A stretch of 64,000 nucleotides of DNA. It comes from Hydractinia symbiolongicarpus. Its lineage: Eukaryota > Cnidaria > Hydrozoa > Anthoathecata > Hydractiniidae. The notes below the pieces were generated by a model. It saw nothing but the letters and a program-made list of their open reading frames with translations. It ran no database searches and was not told the DNA's origin. Numbering within the stretch: the first letter of the stretch is position 1; every line of letters begins with the position of its first letter. Of this stretch, positions 26,918-40,066 are shown in pieces. Location of the stretch: positions 4,092,001-4,156,000 of the forward strand of contig NC_079886.1 in NCBI RefSeq assembly GCF_029227915.1, written 5' to 3'. Position numbers and translations under genes: made by a program.

Positions 26918-29527
26918 ACTGGGCGCTGTGGTAGCGCTTTATTTAAAAATTTAGATAATTGAATCATTTTTTACTGTGGGACCAATCGTAGCCGTTAGCG
27001 GGCGGTGAAGAAATGGAGACAGTTTCAAAAACTACATATCATTGACTTTCTAACGGTATCAGTCCGTTTCAGTTACAACAGTTGCGTCACATATTCGTAC
27101 CAACTTGTACTTAGCGATAATTTTCTAATATTACTACGTTGCATCGCTTGTAACAGTGAAACGATTAACTGTGGGACTTAATTCAACTGATTTTGGAGTT
27201 TGACGTTATAATTGTGATAAATGAGACAATTGGACTCCAAGAAAAAAAATTCTTCTTAATTGGGCATGAGTGCCGAAACTCAGCGATTACACTGCGCGCT
27301 CTGGTAGCGAATTAATTACAAATTTAGATAAATGAGTCTTTTTTTACTGTGGGACCAATCCTAATTGTTAGCGCGCGCTGAAGAAATAGAGACAGTTTCA
27401 AACACTACATTTCATTTCCTTTCTAACGGAGTCAGTCCGTTTGAGTTGCATAGGTTGGTTCACATATTTGTACCAACATGTATTTTGCGATATTTTTCTG
27501 AGGCAAATAGGTTGCATCGCCTTTAACAGTGAAACCATTGACTGTGGGACTAAATTGAACTGATTTTGGACTGTGACCTTATAAATGTGATAAATGACAC
27601 AATTGGACTCCAAGAAATAACATTCTTTTTAATTTGTCATGATTGCCCGAACTCAGCCATTACACTGGGCGCTGTGGTAGCGTTTCAGTTAAAAATTTAG
27701 ATTAATAAGTCATTTTTTACTGTGGGAGCAATCGCAGACGTTCGCTGGCGGTGAAAAAATGGAGACAGTTTCGAAAACTGCATATCATTGACTTTCTAAC
27801 GGTATCAGTCCGTTTCAGTTACAACGGTTGCGTCACATATTCGTACCAACTTGTACTTAGCGATAATTTTCTAATATTACTAGGTTGCATCGCTTGTAAC
27901 AGTGAAACGATTAACTGTGGGACTTAATTCAACTGATTTTGGTGTTTGACGTTATAATTGTGATAAATGAGACAATTGGACTCCAAGAAAAAAAATTCTT
28001 CTTAATTTGACATGAGTGCCGAAACTCAGCGATTACACGGCGCGCTCTGTTAGCGATTTAATTACAAATTTAGATAAATGAGTCATTTTTTACTGTGGGA
28101 CCAATCCTAATTGTTAGCGCGCGCTGAAGAAATAGAGACAGTTTCAAACACTACATTTCATTTCCTTTCTAACGGTGTCAGTCCGTTTGAGTTGCATAGG
28201 TTGTTTCACATATTTGTACCAACATGTATTTTGCGATATTTTTCTGAGGCAAATAGGTTGCATCGCCTTTAACAGTGAAACCATTGACTGTGGGACTAAA
28301 TTGAACTGATTTTGGGCTGTGACCTTATAAATGTGATAAATGACACAATTGGACTCCAAGAAATAACATTCTTTTTAATTTGTCATGATTGCCCGAACTC
28401 AGCCATTACACTGAGCGCTGTGGTAGCGTTTCAGTTAAAAATTTAGATAAATAAGTCATTTTTTACTGCGGGAGCAATCGCAGACGTTCGCGGGCGGTGA
28501 AGAAATGGAGACAGTTTCGAAAACTACATATCATTGACTTTCTAACGGTATTAGTCCGCTTCAGTTACAACGGTTGCGTCACATATTCGTACCAACTTGT
28601 ATTTAGCGATAATTTTCTAATATTACTAGGTTGCATCGCTTTTAACAGTGAAACGATTCACTTTGGGACTTAATTCAAATGATTTCGGAGTTTGACCTTA
28701 TAATTGTGCTAAATGAGACAATTGGACTCCAAGAAATAAAATTCTTCTTAATTTGTTATGATTGCCGAAACTCAGCGATTACACTGGGCGCTCTGTTAGC
28801 GATTTAATTACAAATTTAGATAAATAAGTCATTTTTTACTGTGGGACCAATCCTAGCTGTTAGCGCGCGCTGAAGAAATAGAGACAGTTTCAAAAACTAC
28901 ATTTCATTTCCTTTCTATCGGTGTCAGTCCGTTTGAGTTGCAATGGTGGTTCACATATTTGCACGAACATGTATTTTGCGATATTTTACTGATACAAATA
29001 GGTTGCAACGCTTTTAACAGCGAAACGATTGACTGTGGGACTAAATTGAACTAATTTTGGACTCTGATCTTATAATTGTGATAAATGGGACAATTGGACT
29101 CCAAGAAAAAAAATTCTTCTTAATTGGGCATGAGTGCCGAAACTCAGCGATTACACTGCGCGCTCTGGTAGCGATTTAATTACAAATTTAGATAAATGAG
29201 TCATTTTTTACTGTGGGACCAATCCTAGCTGTTAGCGCGCGCTGAAGAAATAGAGACAGTTTCAAAAACTACATTTCATTTCCTTTCTAACAGTATCAGT
29301 CCATTTGAGTTGCAATGGTTGCTTCACATATTTGTACCAACATGTATTTTCCGATATTTTTCTGAGGCAAATAGGTTGCATCGCTTTTAACAGTGAAACG
29401 ATTGGCTGTGGGACTAAATTGAACTGATTTTGGACTGTGACCTTATAAATGTGATAAATGACACAATTGGACTCCAAGAAATAACATTCTTCTTAACTTG
29501 ACGCGATTGCCAGAACTCAGCCATTGC
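26918..29527 (+). repeat. 7-mer HOR (2610 bp), copy 1
   Basis: Seven monomers with distinct variants, including GCATAGGTTGGTTCAC, GCATAGGTTGTTTCAC, CAGACGTTCGCTGGCGG, CAGACGTTCGCGGGCGG and AATGGTGGTTCACATATTTGC. The same ordered series starts again at 29528 and 32139. Confidence 0.93.
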
Positions 29528-32138
29528 ACTGGGCGCTGTGGTAGCGCTTTATTTAAAAATTTAGATAATTGAATCATTTTTTACTGTGGGACCAATCGTA
29601 GCCGTTAGCGGGCGGTGAAGAAATGGAGACAGTTTCAAAAACTACATGTCATTGACTTTCTAACGGTATCAGTCCGTTTCAGTTACAACAGTTGCGTCAC
29701 ATATTCGTACCAACTTGTACTTTGCGATAATTTTCTAATATTACTACGTTGCATCGCTTGTAACAGTGAAACGATTAACTGTGGGACTTAATTCAACTGA
29801 TTTTGGAGTTTGACGTTATAATTGTGATAAATGAGACAATTGGACTCCAAGAAAAAAAATTCTTCTTAATTGGGCATGAGTGCCGAAACTCAGCGATTAC
29901 ACTGCGCGCTCTGGTAGCGATTTAATTACAAATTTAGATAAATGAGTCATTTTTTACTGTGGGACCAATCCTAATTGTTAGCGCGCGCTGAAGAAATAGA
30001 GACAGTTTCAAACACTACATTTCATTTCCTTTCTAACGGTGTCAGTCCGTTTGAGTTGCATAGGTTGGTTCACATATTTGTACCAACATGTATTTTGCGA
30101 TATTTTTCTGAGGCAAATAGGTTGCATCGCCTTTAACAGTGAAACCATTGACTGTGGGACTAAATTGAACTGATTTTGGACTGTGACCTTATAAATGTGA
30201 TAAATGACACAATTGGACTCCAAGAAATAACATTCTTTTTAATTTGTCATGATTGCCCGAACTCAGCCATTACACTGGGCGCTGTGGTAGCGTTTCAGTT
30301 AAAAATTTAGATTAATAAGTCATTTTTTACTGTGGGAGCAATCGCAGACGTTCGCTGGCGGTGAAAAAATGGAGACAGTTTCGAAAACTGCATATCATTG
30401 ACTTTCTAACGGTATCAGTTCGTTTCAGTTACAACGGTTGCGTCACATATTCGTACCAACTTGTACTTAGCGATAATTTTCTAATATTACTAGGTTGCAT
30501 CGCTTGTAACAGTGAAACGATTAACTGTGGGACTTAATTCAACTGATTTTGGAGTTTGACGTTATAATTGTGATAAAATGAGACAATTGGACTCCAAGAA
30601 AAAAAATTCTTCTTAATTTGACATGAGTGCCGAAACTCAGCGATTACACGGCGCGCTCTGTTAGCGATTTAATTACAAATTTAGATAAATGAGTCATTTT
30701 TTACTGTGGGACCAATCCTAATTGTTAGCGCGCGCTGAAGAAATAGAGACAGTTTCAAACACTACATTTCATTTCCTTTCTAACGGTGTCAGTCCGTTTG
30801 AGTTGCATAGGTTGTTTCACATATTTGTACCAACATGTATTTTGCGATATTTTTCTGAGGCAAATAGGTTGCATCGCCTTTAACAGTGAAACCATTGACT
30901 GTGGGACTAAATTGAACTGATTTTGGACTGTGACCTTATAAATGTGATAAATGACCCAATTGGACTCCAAGAAATAACATTCTTTTTAATTTGTCATGAT
31001 TGCCTGAACTCAGCCATTACACTGAGCGCTGTGGTAGCGTTTCAGTTAAAAATTTAGATAAATAAGTCATTTTTTACTGCGGGAGAAATCGCAGACGTTC
31101 GCGGGCGGTGAAGAAATGGAGACAGTTTCAAAAACTACATATCATTGACTTTCTAACGGTATCAGTCCGCTTCAGTTACAACGGTTGCGTCACATATTCG
31201 TACCAACTTGTATTTAGCGATAATTTTCTAATATTACTAGGTTGCATCGCTTTTAACAGTGAAACGATTCACTGTGGGACTTAATTCAACTGATTTCGGA
31301 GTTTGACCTTATAATTGTGCTAAATGAGACAATTGGACTCCAAGAAATAAAATTCTTCTTAATTTGTTATGATTGCCGAAACTCAGCGATTACACTGGGC
31401 GCTCTGTTAGCGATATAATTACAAATTTAGATAAATAAGTCATTTTTTACTGTGGGACCAATCCTAGCTGTTAGCGCGCGCTGAAGAAATAGAGACAGTT
31501 TCAAAAACTACATTTCATTTCCTTTCTATCGGTGTCAGTCCGTTTGAGTTGCAATGGTGGTTCACATATTTGCACGAACATGTATTTTGCGATATTTTAC
31601 TGATACAAATAGGTTGCATCGCTTTTAACAGCGAAACGATTGATTGTGGGACTAAATTGAACTAATTTTGGACTCTGATCTTATAATTGTGATAAATGGG
31701 ACAATTAGACTCCAAGAAAAAAAATTATTCTTAATTGGGCATGAGTGCCGAAACTCAGCGATTACACTGCGCGCTCTGGTAGCGATTTAATTACAAATTT
31801 AGATAAATGAGTCATTTTTTACTGTGGGACCAATCCTAATTGTTAGGGCGCTCTGAAGAAATAGAGACAGTTTCAAACACTACATTTCATTTCCTTTCTA
31901 ACGGTATCAGTCCGTTTGAGTTGCAATGGTTGCTTCACATATTTGTACCAACATGTATTTTCCGATATTTTTCTGAGGCAAATAGGTTGCATCGCTTTTA
32001 ACAGTGAAACGATTGGCTGTGGGACTAAATTGAACTGATTTTGGACTGTGACCTTATAAATGTGATAAATGACACAATTGGACTCCAAGAAATAACATTC
32101 TTCTTAACTTGACGCGATTGCCAGAACTCAGCCATTGC
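29528..32138 (+). repeat. 7-mer HOR (2611 bp), copy 2
   Basis: Ordered variants as in copy 1; the extra base is in GTGATAAAATGAGAC near 30576, also present in the next copy. Sporadic substitutions are present, for example TTAGGGCGCTCTG near 31845. Confidence 0.93.
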
Positions 32139-34515
32139 ACTGGGCGCTGTGGTAGCGCTTTATTTAAAAATTTAGATAATTGAATCATTTTTTACTGTGG
32201 GACCAATCGTAGCCGTTAGCGGGCGGTGAAGAAATGGAGACAGTTTCAAAAACTACATATCATTGACTTTCTAACGGTATCAGTCCGTTTCAGTTACAAC
32301 AGTTGCGTCACATATTCGTACCAACTTGTACTTAGCGATAATTTTCTAATATTACTACGTTGCATCGCTTGTAACAGTGAAACGATTAACTGTGGGACTT
32401 AATTCAACTGATTTTGGAGTTTGACGTTATAATTGTGATAAATGAGACAATTGGACTCCAAGAAAAAAAATTCTTCTTAATTGGGCATGAGTGCCGAAAC
32501 TCAGCGATTACACTGCGCGCTCTGGTAGCGATTTAATTACAAATTTAGATAAATGAGTCATTTTTTACTGTGGGACCAATCCTAATTGTTAGCGCGCGCT
32601 GAAGAAATAGAGACAGTTTCAAACACTACATTTCATTTCCTTTCTAACGGTGTCAGTCCGTTTGAGTTGCATAGGTTGGTTCACATATTTGTACCAACAT
32701 GTATTTTGCGATATTTTTCTGAGGCAAATAGGTTGCATCGCCTTTAACAGTGAAACCATTGACTGTGGGACTAAATTGAACTGATTTTGGACTGTGACCT
32801 TATAAATGTGATAAATGACACAATTGGACTCCAAGAAATAACATTCTTTTTAATTTGTCATGATTGCCCGAACTCAGCCATTACACTGGGCGCTGTGGTA
32901 GCGTTTCAGTTAAAAATTTAGATTAATAAGTCATTTTTTACTGTGGGAGCAATCGCAGACGTTCGCTGGCGGTGAAAAAATGGAGACAGTTTCGAAAACT
33001 GCATATCATTGACTTTCTAACGGTATCAGTCCGTTTCAGTTACAACGGTTGCGTCACATATTCGTACCAACTTGTACTTAGCGATAATTTTCTAATATTA
33101 CTAGGTTGCATCGCTTGTAACAGTGAAACGATTAACTGTGGGACTTAATTCAACTGATTTTGGAGTTTGACGTTATAATTGTGATAAAATGAGACAATTG
33201 GACTCCAAGAAAAAAAATTCTTCTTAATTTGACATGAGTGCCGAAACTCAGCGATTACACGGCGCGCTCTGTTAGCGATTTAATTACAAATTTAGATAAA
33301 TGAGTCATTTTTTACTGTGGGACCAATCCTAATTGTTAGCGCGCGCTGAAGAAATAGAGACAGTTTCAAACACTACATTTCATTTCCTTTCTAACGGTGT
33401 CAGTCCGTTTGAGTTGCATAGGTTGTTTCACATATTTGTACCAACATGTATTTTGCGATATTTTTCTGAGGCAAATAGGTTGCATCGCCTTTAACAGTGA
33501 AACCATTGACTGTGGGACTAAATTGAACTGATTTTGGACTGTGACCTTATAAATGTGATAAATGACACAATTGGACTCCAAGAAATAACATTCTTTTTAA
33601 TTTGTCATGATTGCCTGAACTCAGCCATTATACTGAGCGCTGTGGTAGCGTTTCAGTTAAAAAATTAGATAAATAAGTCATTTTTTACTGCGGGAGAAAT
33701 CGCAGACGTTCGCGGGCGGTGAAGAAATGGAGACAGTTTCGAAAACTACATATCATTGACTTTCTAACGGTATCAGTCCGCTTCAGTTACAACGGTTGCG
33801 TCACATATTCGTACCAACTTGTATTTAGCGATAATTTTCTAATATTACTAGGTTGCATCGCTTTTAACAGTGAAACGATTCACTGTGGGACTTAATTCAA
33901 CTGATTTCGGAGTTTGACCTTATAATTGTGCTAAATGAGACAATTGGACTCCAAGAAATAAAATTCTTCTTAATTTGTTATGATTGCCGAAACTCAGCGA
34001 TTACACTGGGCGCTCTGTTAGCGATATAATTACAAATTTAGATAAATAAGTCATTTTTTACTGTGGCACCAATCCTAGCTGTTAGCGCGCGCTGAAGAAA
34101 TAGAGACAGTTTCAAAAACTACATTTCATTTCCTTTCTATCGGTGTCAGTCCGTTTGAGTTGCAATGGTGGTTCACATATTTGCACGAACATGTATTTTG
34201 CGATATTTTACTGATACAAATAGGTTGCATCGCTTTTAACAGCGAAACGATTGATTGTGGGACTAAATTGAACTAATTTTGGACTCTGATCTTATAATTG
34301 TGATAAATGGGACAATTGGACTCCAAGAAAAAAAATTATTCTTAATTGGGCATGAGTGCCGAAACTCAGCGATTACACTGCGCGCTCTGGTAGCGATTTA
34401 ATTACAAATTTAGATAAATGAGTCATTTTTTACTGTGGGACCAATCCTAATTGTTAGCGCGCGCTGAAGAAATAGAGACAGTTTCAAACACTACATTTCA
34501 TTTCCTTTCTAACGG
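32139..34515 (+). repeat. 7-mer HOR, copy 3 (truncated)
   Basis: Follows copy 2 at offset 2611 for about 6.4 monomers. Near 34515 it switches to the GCATAGGTTGGTTCAC monomer type, which belongs at the second position of the unit. The seventh monomer and its neighbour have therefore been fused by an exchange. Confidence 0.88.
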
Positions 34516-37500
34516 TGTCAGTCCGTTTGAGTTGCATAGGTTGGTTCACATATTTCTACCAACATGTATTTTGCGATATTTTTCTGAGGCAAATAGGTTG
34601 CATCGCCTTTAACAGTGAAACCATTGACTTTATGACTAAATTGAACTGATTTTGGACTGTGACCTTATAAATGTGATAAATGACACAATTGGACTCCAAG
34701 AAATAACATTCTTTTTAATTTGTCATGATTGCCCGAACTCAGCCATTACACTGGGCGCTGTGGTAGCGTTTCAGTTAAAAATTTAGATTAATAAGTCATT
34801 TTTTACTGTGGGAGCAATCGCAGAGGTTCGCTGGCGGTGAAAAAATGGAGACAGTTTCGAAAACTGCATATCATTGACTTTCTAACGGTATCAGTCCGTT
34901 TCAGTTACAACGGTTGCGTCACATATTCGTACCAACTTGTACTTAGCGATAATTTTCTAATATTACTAGGTTGCATCGCTTGTAACAGTGAAACGATCAA
35001 CTGTGGGACTTAATTCAACTGATTTTGGAGTTTGACCTTATAATTGTGCTAAATGAGACAATTGGACTCCAAGAAATAAAATTCTTCTTAATTTGTTATG
35101 ATTGCCGAAACTCAGCGATTACACTGGGCGCTCTGTTAGCGATTTAATTACAAATTTAGATAAATAAGTCATTTTTTACTGTGGGACCAATCCTAGCTGT
35201 TAGCGCGCGCTGAAGAAATAGAGACAGTTTCAAAAACTACATTTCATTTCCTTTCTATCGGTGTCAGTCCGTTTGAGTTGCAATGGTGGTTCACATATTT
35301 GCACGAACATGTATTTTGCGATATTTTACTGATACAAATAGGTTGCATCGCTTTTAACAGCGAAACGATTGACTGTGGGACTAATTTAAACTAATTTTGG
35401 CACTCTGATCTTATAATTGTGATAAATGGGACAATTGGACTCCAAGAAAAAAAATTCTTCTTAATTTGGCATGATTGCCGAAACTCAGCGGTTACACTGC
35501 GCGCTCTGTTAGCGATTTAATTACAAATTTACATAAATGAGTCATTTTTTACTGTGGGACCAATCCTAGCTGTTAGCGCGCGCTGAAGAAATAGAGACAG
35601 TTTCAAACACTACATATCATTGACTTTCTAACGGTATCAGTCCGTTTCAGTTACAACAGTTGCGTCACATATTCGTACCAACTTGTACTTAGCGATAATT
35701 TTCTAATATTACTACGTTGCATCGCTTGTAACAGTGAAACGATTAACTGTGGGACTTAATTCAACTGATTTTGGAGTTTGACGTTATAATTGTGATAAAT
35801 GAGACAATTGGACTCCAAGAAAAAAAATTCTTCTTAATTGGACATGAGTGCCGAAACTCAGCGATTACACTGCGCGCTCTGGTAGCGATTTAATTACAAA
35901 TTTAGATAAATGAGTCATTTTTTACTGTGGGACCAATCTTAATTGTTAGCGCGCGCTGAAGAAATAGAGACAGTTTCAAACACTACATTTCATTTCCTTT
36001 CTAACGGTGTCAGTCCGTTTGAGTTGCATAGGTTGTTTCACATATTTGTACCAACATGTATTTTGCGATATTTTTCTGAGGCAAATAGGTTGCATCGCCT
36101 TTAACAGTGAAACCATTGACTGTGGGACTAAATTGAACTGATTTTGGACTGTGACCTTATAAATGTGATAAATGACACAATTGAACTCCAAGAAATAACA
36201 TTCTTTTTAATTTGTCATGATTGCCCGAACTCAGCCATTACACTGAGCGCTGTGGTAGCGTTTCAGTTAAAAATTTAGATAAATAAGTCATTTTTTACTG
36301 CGGGAGCAATCGCAGACGTTCGCGGGCGGTGAAGAAATGGAGACAGTTTCGAAAACTACATATCATTGACTCTCTAACGGTATCAGTCCGCTTCAGTTAC
36401 AACGGTTGCGTCACATATTTGTACCAACTTGTATTTAGCGATAATTTTCTAATATTACTAGGTTGCATCGCTTTTAACAGTGAAACGATTCAGTGTGGGA
36501 CTTAATTCAACTGATTTCGGAGTTTGACCTTATAATTGTGCTAAATGAGACAATTGGACTCCAAGAAATAAAATTCTTCCTAATTTGTTATGATTGCCGA
36601 AACTCAGCGATTACACTGGGCGCTCTGTTAGCGATTTAATTACAAATTTAGATAAGTAAGTCATTTTTTACTGTAGGACCAATCCTAGCTGTTAGCGCGC
36701 GCTGAAGAAATAGAGACAGTTTCAAAAGCTACATTTCATTGCCTTTCTATCGGTGTCAGTCCGTTTGAGTTGCAATGGTGGTTCACATATTTGTACGAAC
36801 ATGTATTTTGCGATATTTTACTGATTTAAATAGGTTGCATCGCTTTTAACAGCGAAACGATTGACTGTGGGACTAAATTGAACTAATTTTGGACTCTGAT
36901 CTTATAATTGTGATAAATGGGACAATTGGACTCCAAGAAAAAAAATTCTTCTTAATTTGGCATGATTGCCCGAACTCAGCCATTACACTGGGCGCTGTGG
37001 TAGCGTTTCAGTTAAAAATTTAGATTAATAAGTCATTTTTTACTGTGGGAGCAATCGCAGACGTTCGCTGGCGGTGAAAAAATGGAGAGAGTTTCGAAAA
37101 CTGCATATCTTTGACTTTCTAACGGTATCAGTCCGTTTCAGTTACAACGGTTGCGTCACATATTCGTACCAACTTGTACTTAGCGATAATTTTCTAATAT
37201 TACTAGGTTGCATCGCTTGTAACAGTGAAACGATTAACTGTGGGAATTAATTCAACTGATTTTGGAGTTTGACGTTATAATTGTGATAAATGAGACAATT
37301 GGACTTCAAGAAAAAAAATTCTTCTTAATTTGACATGAGTGCCGAAACTCAGCGATTACACGGCGCGCTCTGTTAGCGATTTAATTACAAATTTAGATAA
37401 ATGAGTCATTTTTTACTGTGGGACCAATCCTAATTGTTAGCGCGCGCTGAAGAAATAGAGACAGTTTCAAACACTACATTTCATTTCCTTTCTAACGGTG

Positions 37501-38578
37501 TCAGTCCGTTTGAGTTGCATAGGTTGTTTCACATATTTGTACCAACATGTATTTTGCGATATTTTTCTGAGGCAAATAGGTTGCATCGCCTTTAACAGTG
37601 AAACCATTGACTGTGGGACTAAATTGAACTGATTTTGGACTGTGACCTTATAAATGTGATAAATGACACAATTGGACTCCAAGAATTAACATTCTTCTTA
37701 CTTTGACACGATTGCCAGAACTCAGCCATTACACTGGGCGCTGTGGAAGCGCTTTATTTAAAAACTTAGATAAATGAGTCATTTTTTACTGTGGGACCAA
37801 TCCTAGCTGTTAGCGCGCGCTGAAGAAATAGAGACAGTTTCAAACACTACATTTCATTTCCTTTCTAACGGTGCCAGTCCGTTTGAATTGCAATGGCTGG
37901 TTCACATATTTGTACCAACATGTATTTTGCGATATTTTTCTGAGGCAAATAGATTGCATCGCTTTTAACAGTGAAACGATTGGCTGTGGGACTAACTTGA
38001 ACTGATTTTGGACTGTGACCTTATAAATGTGATAAATGACACAATTGGACTCCAAGAAATAACATTTTTCTTAACTTGACGCGATTGCCAGAACTCAGCC
38101 ATTACACTGGGCGCTGTGGTAGCGCTTTATTTAAAAATTTAAATAATTGAATCATTTTTTACTGTGGAACCAATCGTAGCCGTTAGCGGGCGGTGAATAA
38201 ATGGAGACAGTTTCAAAAACTATATATCATTGACTTTCTAACGGTATCAGTCCGTTTAAGTTACAACGATTGCGTCACATATTTGTACCAACTTGTATTT
38301 AGCGATAATTTTCTAATATCATTAGATTGCATTGCTTTTAAGAGTAAAACGAGTCACTGAGGGACTTAATTCAACTGATTTTGGAGTTTGACCTTATAAT
38401 TGTGATAAATGAGACAATTGAACTCCAAGAAAAAAAGTTCTTCTTAATTTGGCATGATTGCCGAAACTTAGCGATTACACTGCGCACTCTGTTAGCGATT
38501 TAATTACAATTTAGATAAATGAGTCATTTTATACTGTGGGACCAATCCTAATTGTTAGCGCGCGCTGAAGAAATAGAG
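34516..38578 (+). repeat. Satellite: shuffled pieces of the 7-mer HOR
   Basis: About 11 monomers of the same variants in altered order. One stretch (about 35.6-36.7 kb) follows 32.25-34.1 kb with some monomers missing; the GCATAGGTTGTTTCAC monomer appears at about 36020 and 37510, four monomers apart. After about 37.68 kb the monomers resemble the 20-23 kb types (AAGAATTAACATTCTTCTTA). No gene seen. Confidence 0.78.
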
Positions 38579-39322
38579 ACAGTTTCAAACACTACATTTA
38601 ATTTCCTTTCTAACGGTGTGAGTCCGTTTGAGTTACATAGGTTGGTTCACCTATTTGTACCAACATGCATTTTGAGATATTTTTCTGAGGCAAATAGGTT
38701 GCATCGCTTTTAACAGTGAAACCATTGACTGTGGGACTAAATTGAACTGATTTTGGACTGTGACCTTATAAATGTGATAAATGACACAATTAGACTCCAA
38801 GAAATAACATTCTTCTTAACTTGACGCGATTGCCAGAACTCAGCCATTACACTGGGCGTTTTGGTAGCGCTTTATTTAAAAATTTAGATAAATAAGTCAT
38901 TCTTTACTGTGGGAGCAATCGTAGCCGTTAGCGGGCGGTGAAGAAATGGAGACAGTTTCAAAAACTACATATCATTGATTTTCTAACGGTATCAGTCCGT
39001 TTCAGTTACAACGGTTGCGTCACATATTCGTACCAACTTGCATTTAGCGATAATTTTCTAATATTACTAGGTTGCATCGCTTTTAAGAGTGAAACGAGTC
39101 ACTGTGGGACTTAATTTAACTGATTTTGGAGTTTGACCTTATAATTGTGATAAATGAGACAATTGAACTCCAAGAAAAAAGTTCTTCTTAATTTGGCATG
39201 ATTTCCGAAACTCAGCGATTACACTGGGCGCTCTGTTAGCGATTTTATTACAAACTTATATAAATGAGTCATATTTCCTTTGGGACCAATCCTAGCTGTT
39301 AGCGCGCGCTAAAGAAATAGAG
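38579..39322 (+). repeat. 744-bp dimer HOR, copy 1
   Basis: Two-monomer unit: the first monomer has GGTGTGAGTCCG and ACATGCATTTTG, the second has CAACTTGCATTTAGCG and ends in a TCATATTTCCTTTGGGACC variant. The anchor series 38579, 39323, 40067 gives exact 744-base spacing. Confidence 0.88.
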
Positions 39323-40066
39323 ACAGTTTCAAAAACTACATTTCATTTCCTTTCTAACGGTGTGAGTCCGTTTGAGTTACATAGGTTGGTTCACATATTT
39401 GTACCAACATGCATTTTGCGATATTTTTCTGAGGCAAATAGGTTGCATCGCTTTTAACAGTGAAACCATTGACTGTGGGACTAAATTGAACTGATTTTGG
39501 ACTGTGACCTTATAAATGTGATAAATGACACAATTAGACTCCAAGAAATAACATTCTTCTTAACTTGACGCGATTGCCAGAACTCAGCCATTACACTGGG
39601 CGTTTTGGTAGCGCTTTATTTAAAAATTTAGATAAATAAGTCATTCTTTACTGTGGGAGCAATCGTAGCCGTTAGCGGGCGGTGAAGAAATGGAGACAGT
39701 TTCAAAAACTACATATCATTGACTTTCTAACGGTATCAGTCCGTTTCAGTTACAACGGTTGCGTCACATATTCGTACCAACTTGCATTTAGCGATAATTT
39801 TCTAATATTACTAGGTTGCATCGCTTTTAAGAGTGAAACGAGTCACTGTGGGACTTAAGTTAACTGATTTTGGAGTTTGGCCTTATAATTGTGATAAATG
39901 AGACAATTGAACTCCAAGAAAAAAGTTCTTCTTAATTTGGCATGATTTCCGAAACTCAGCGATTACACTGGGCGCTCTGTTAGCGATTTTATTACAAACT
40001 TATATAAATGAGTCATATTTCCTTTGGGACCAATCCTAGCTGTTAGCGCGCGCTGAAGAAATAGAG
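39323..40066 (+). repeat. 744-bp dimer HOR, copy 2
   Basis: Second dimer with the same private variants and only scattered differences (for example CTTAAGTTAACTG near 39856 and GGCCTTATAATT near 39880). Confidence 0.88.
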
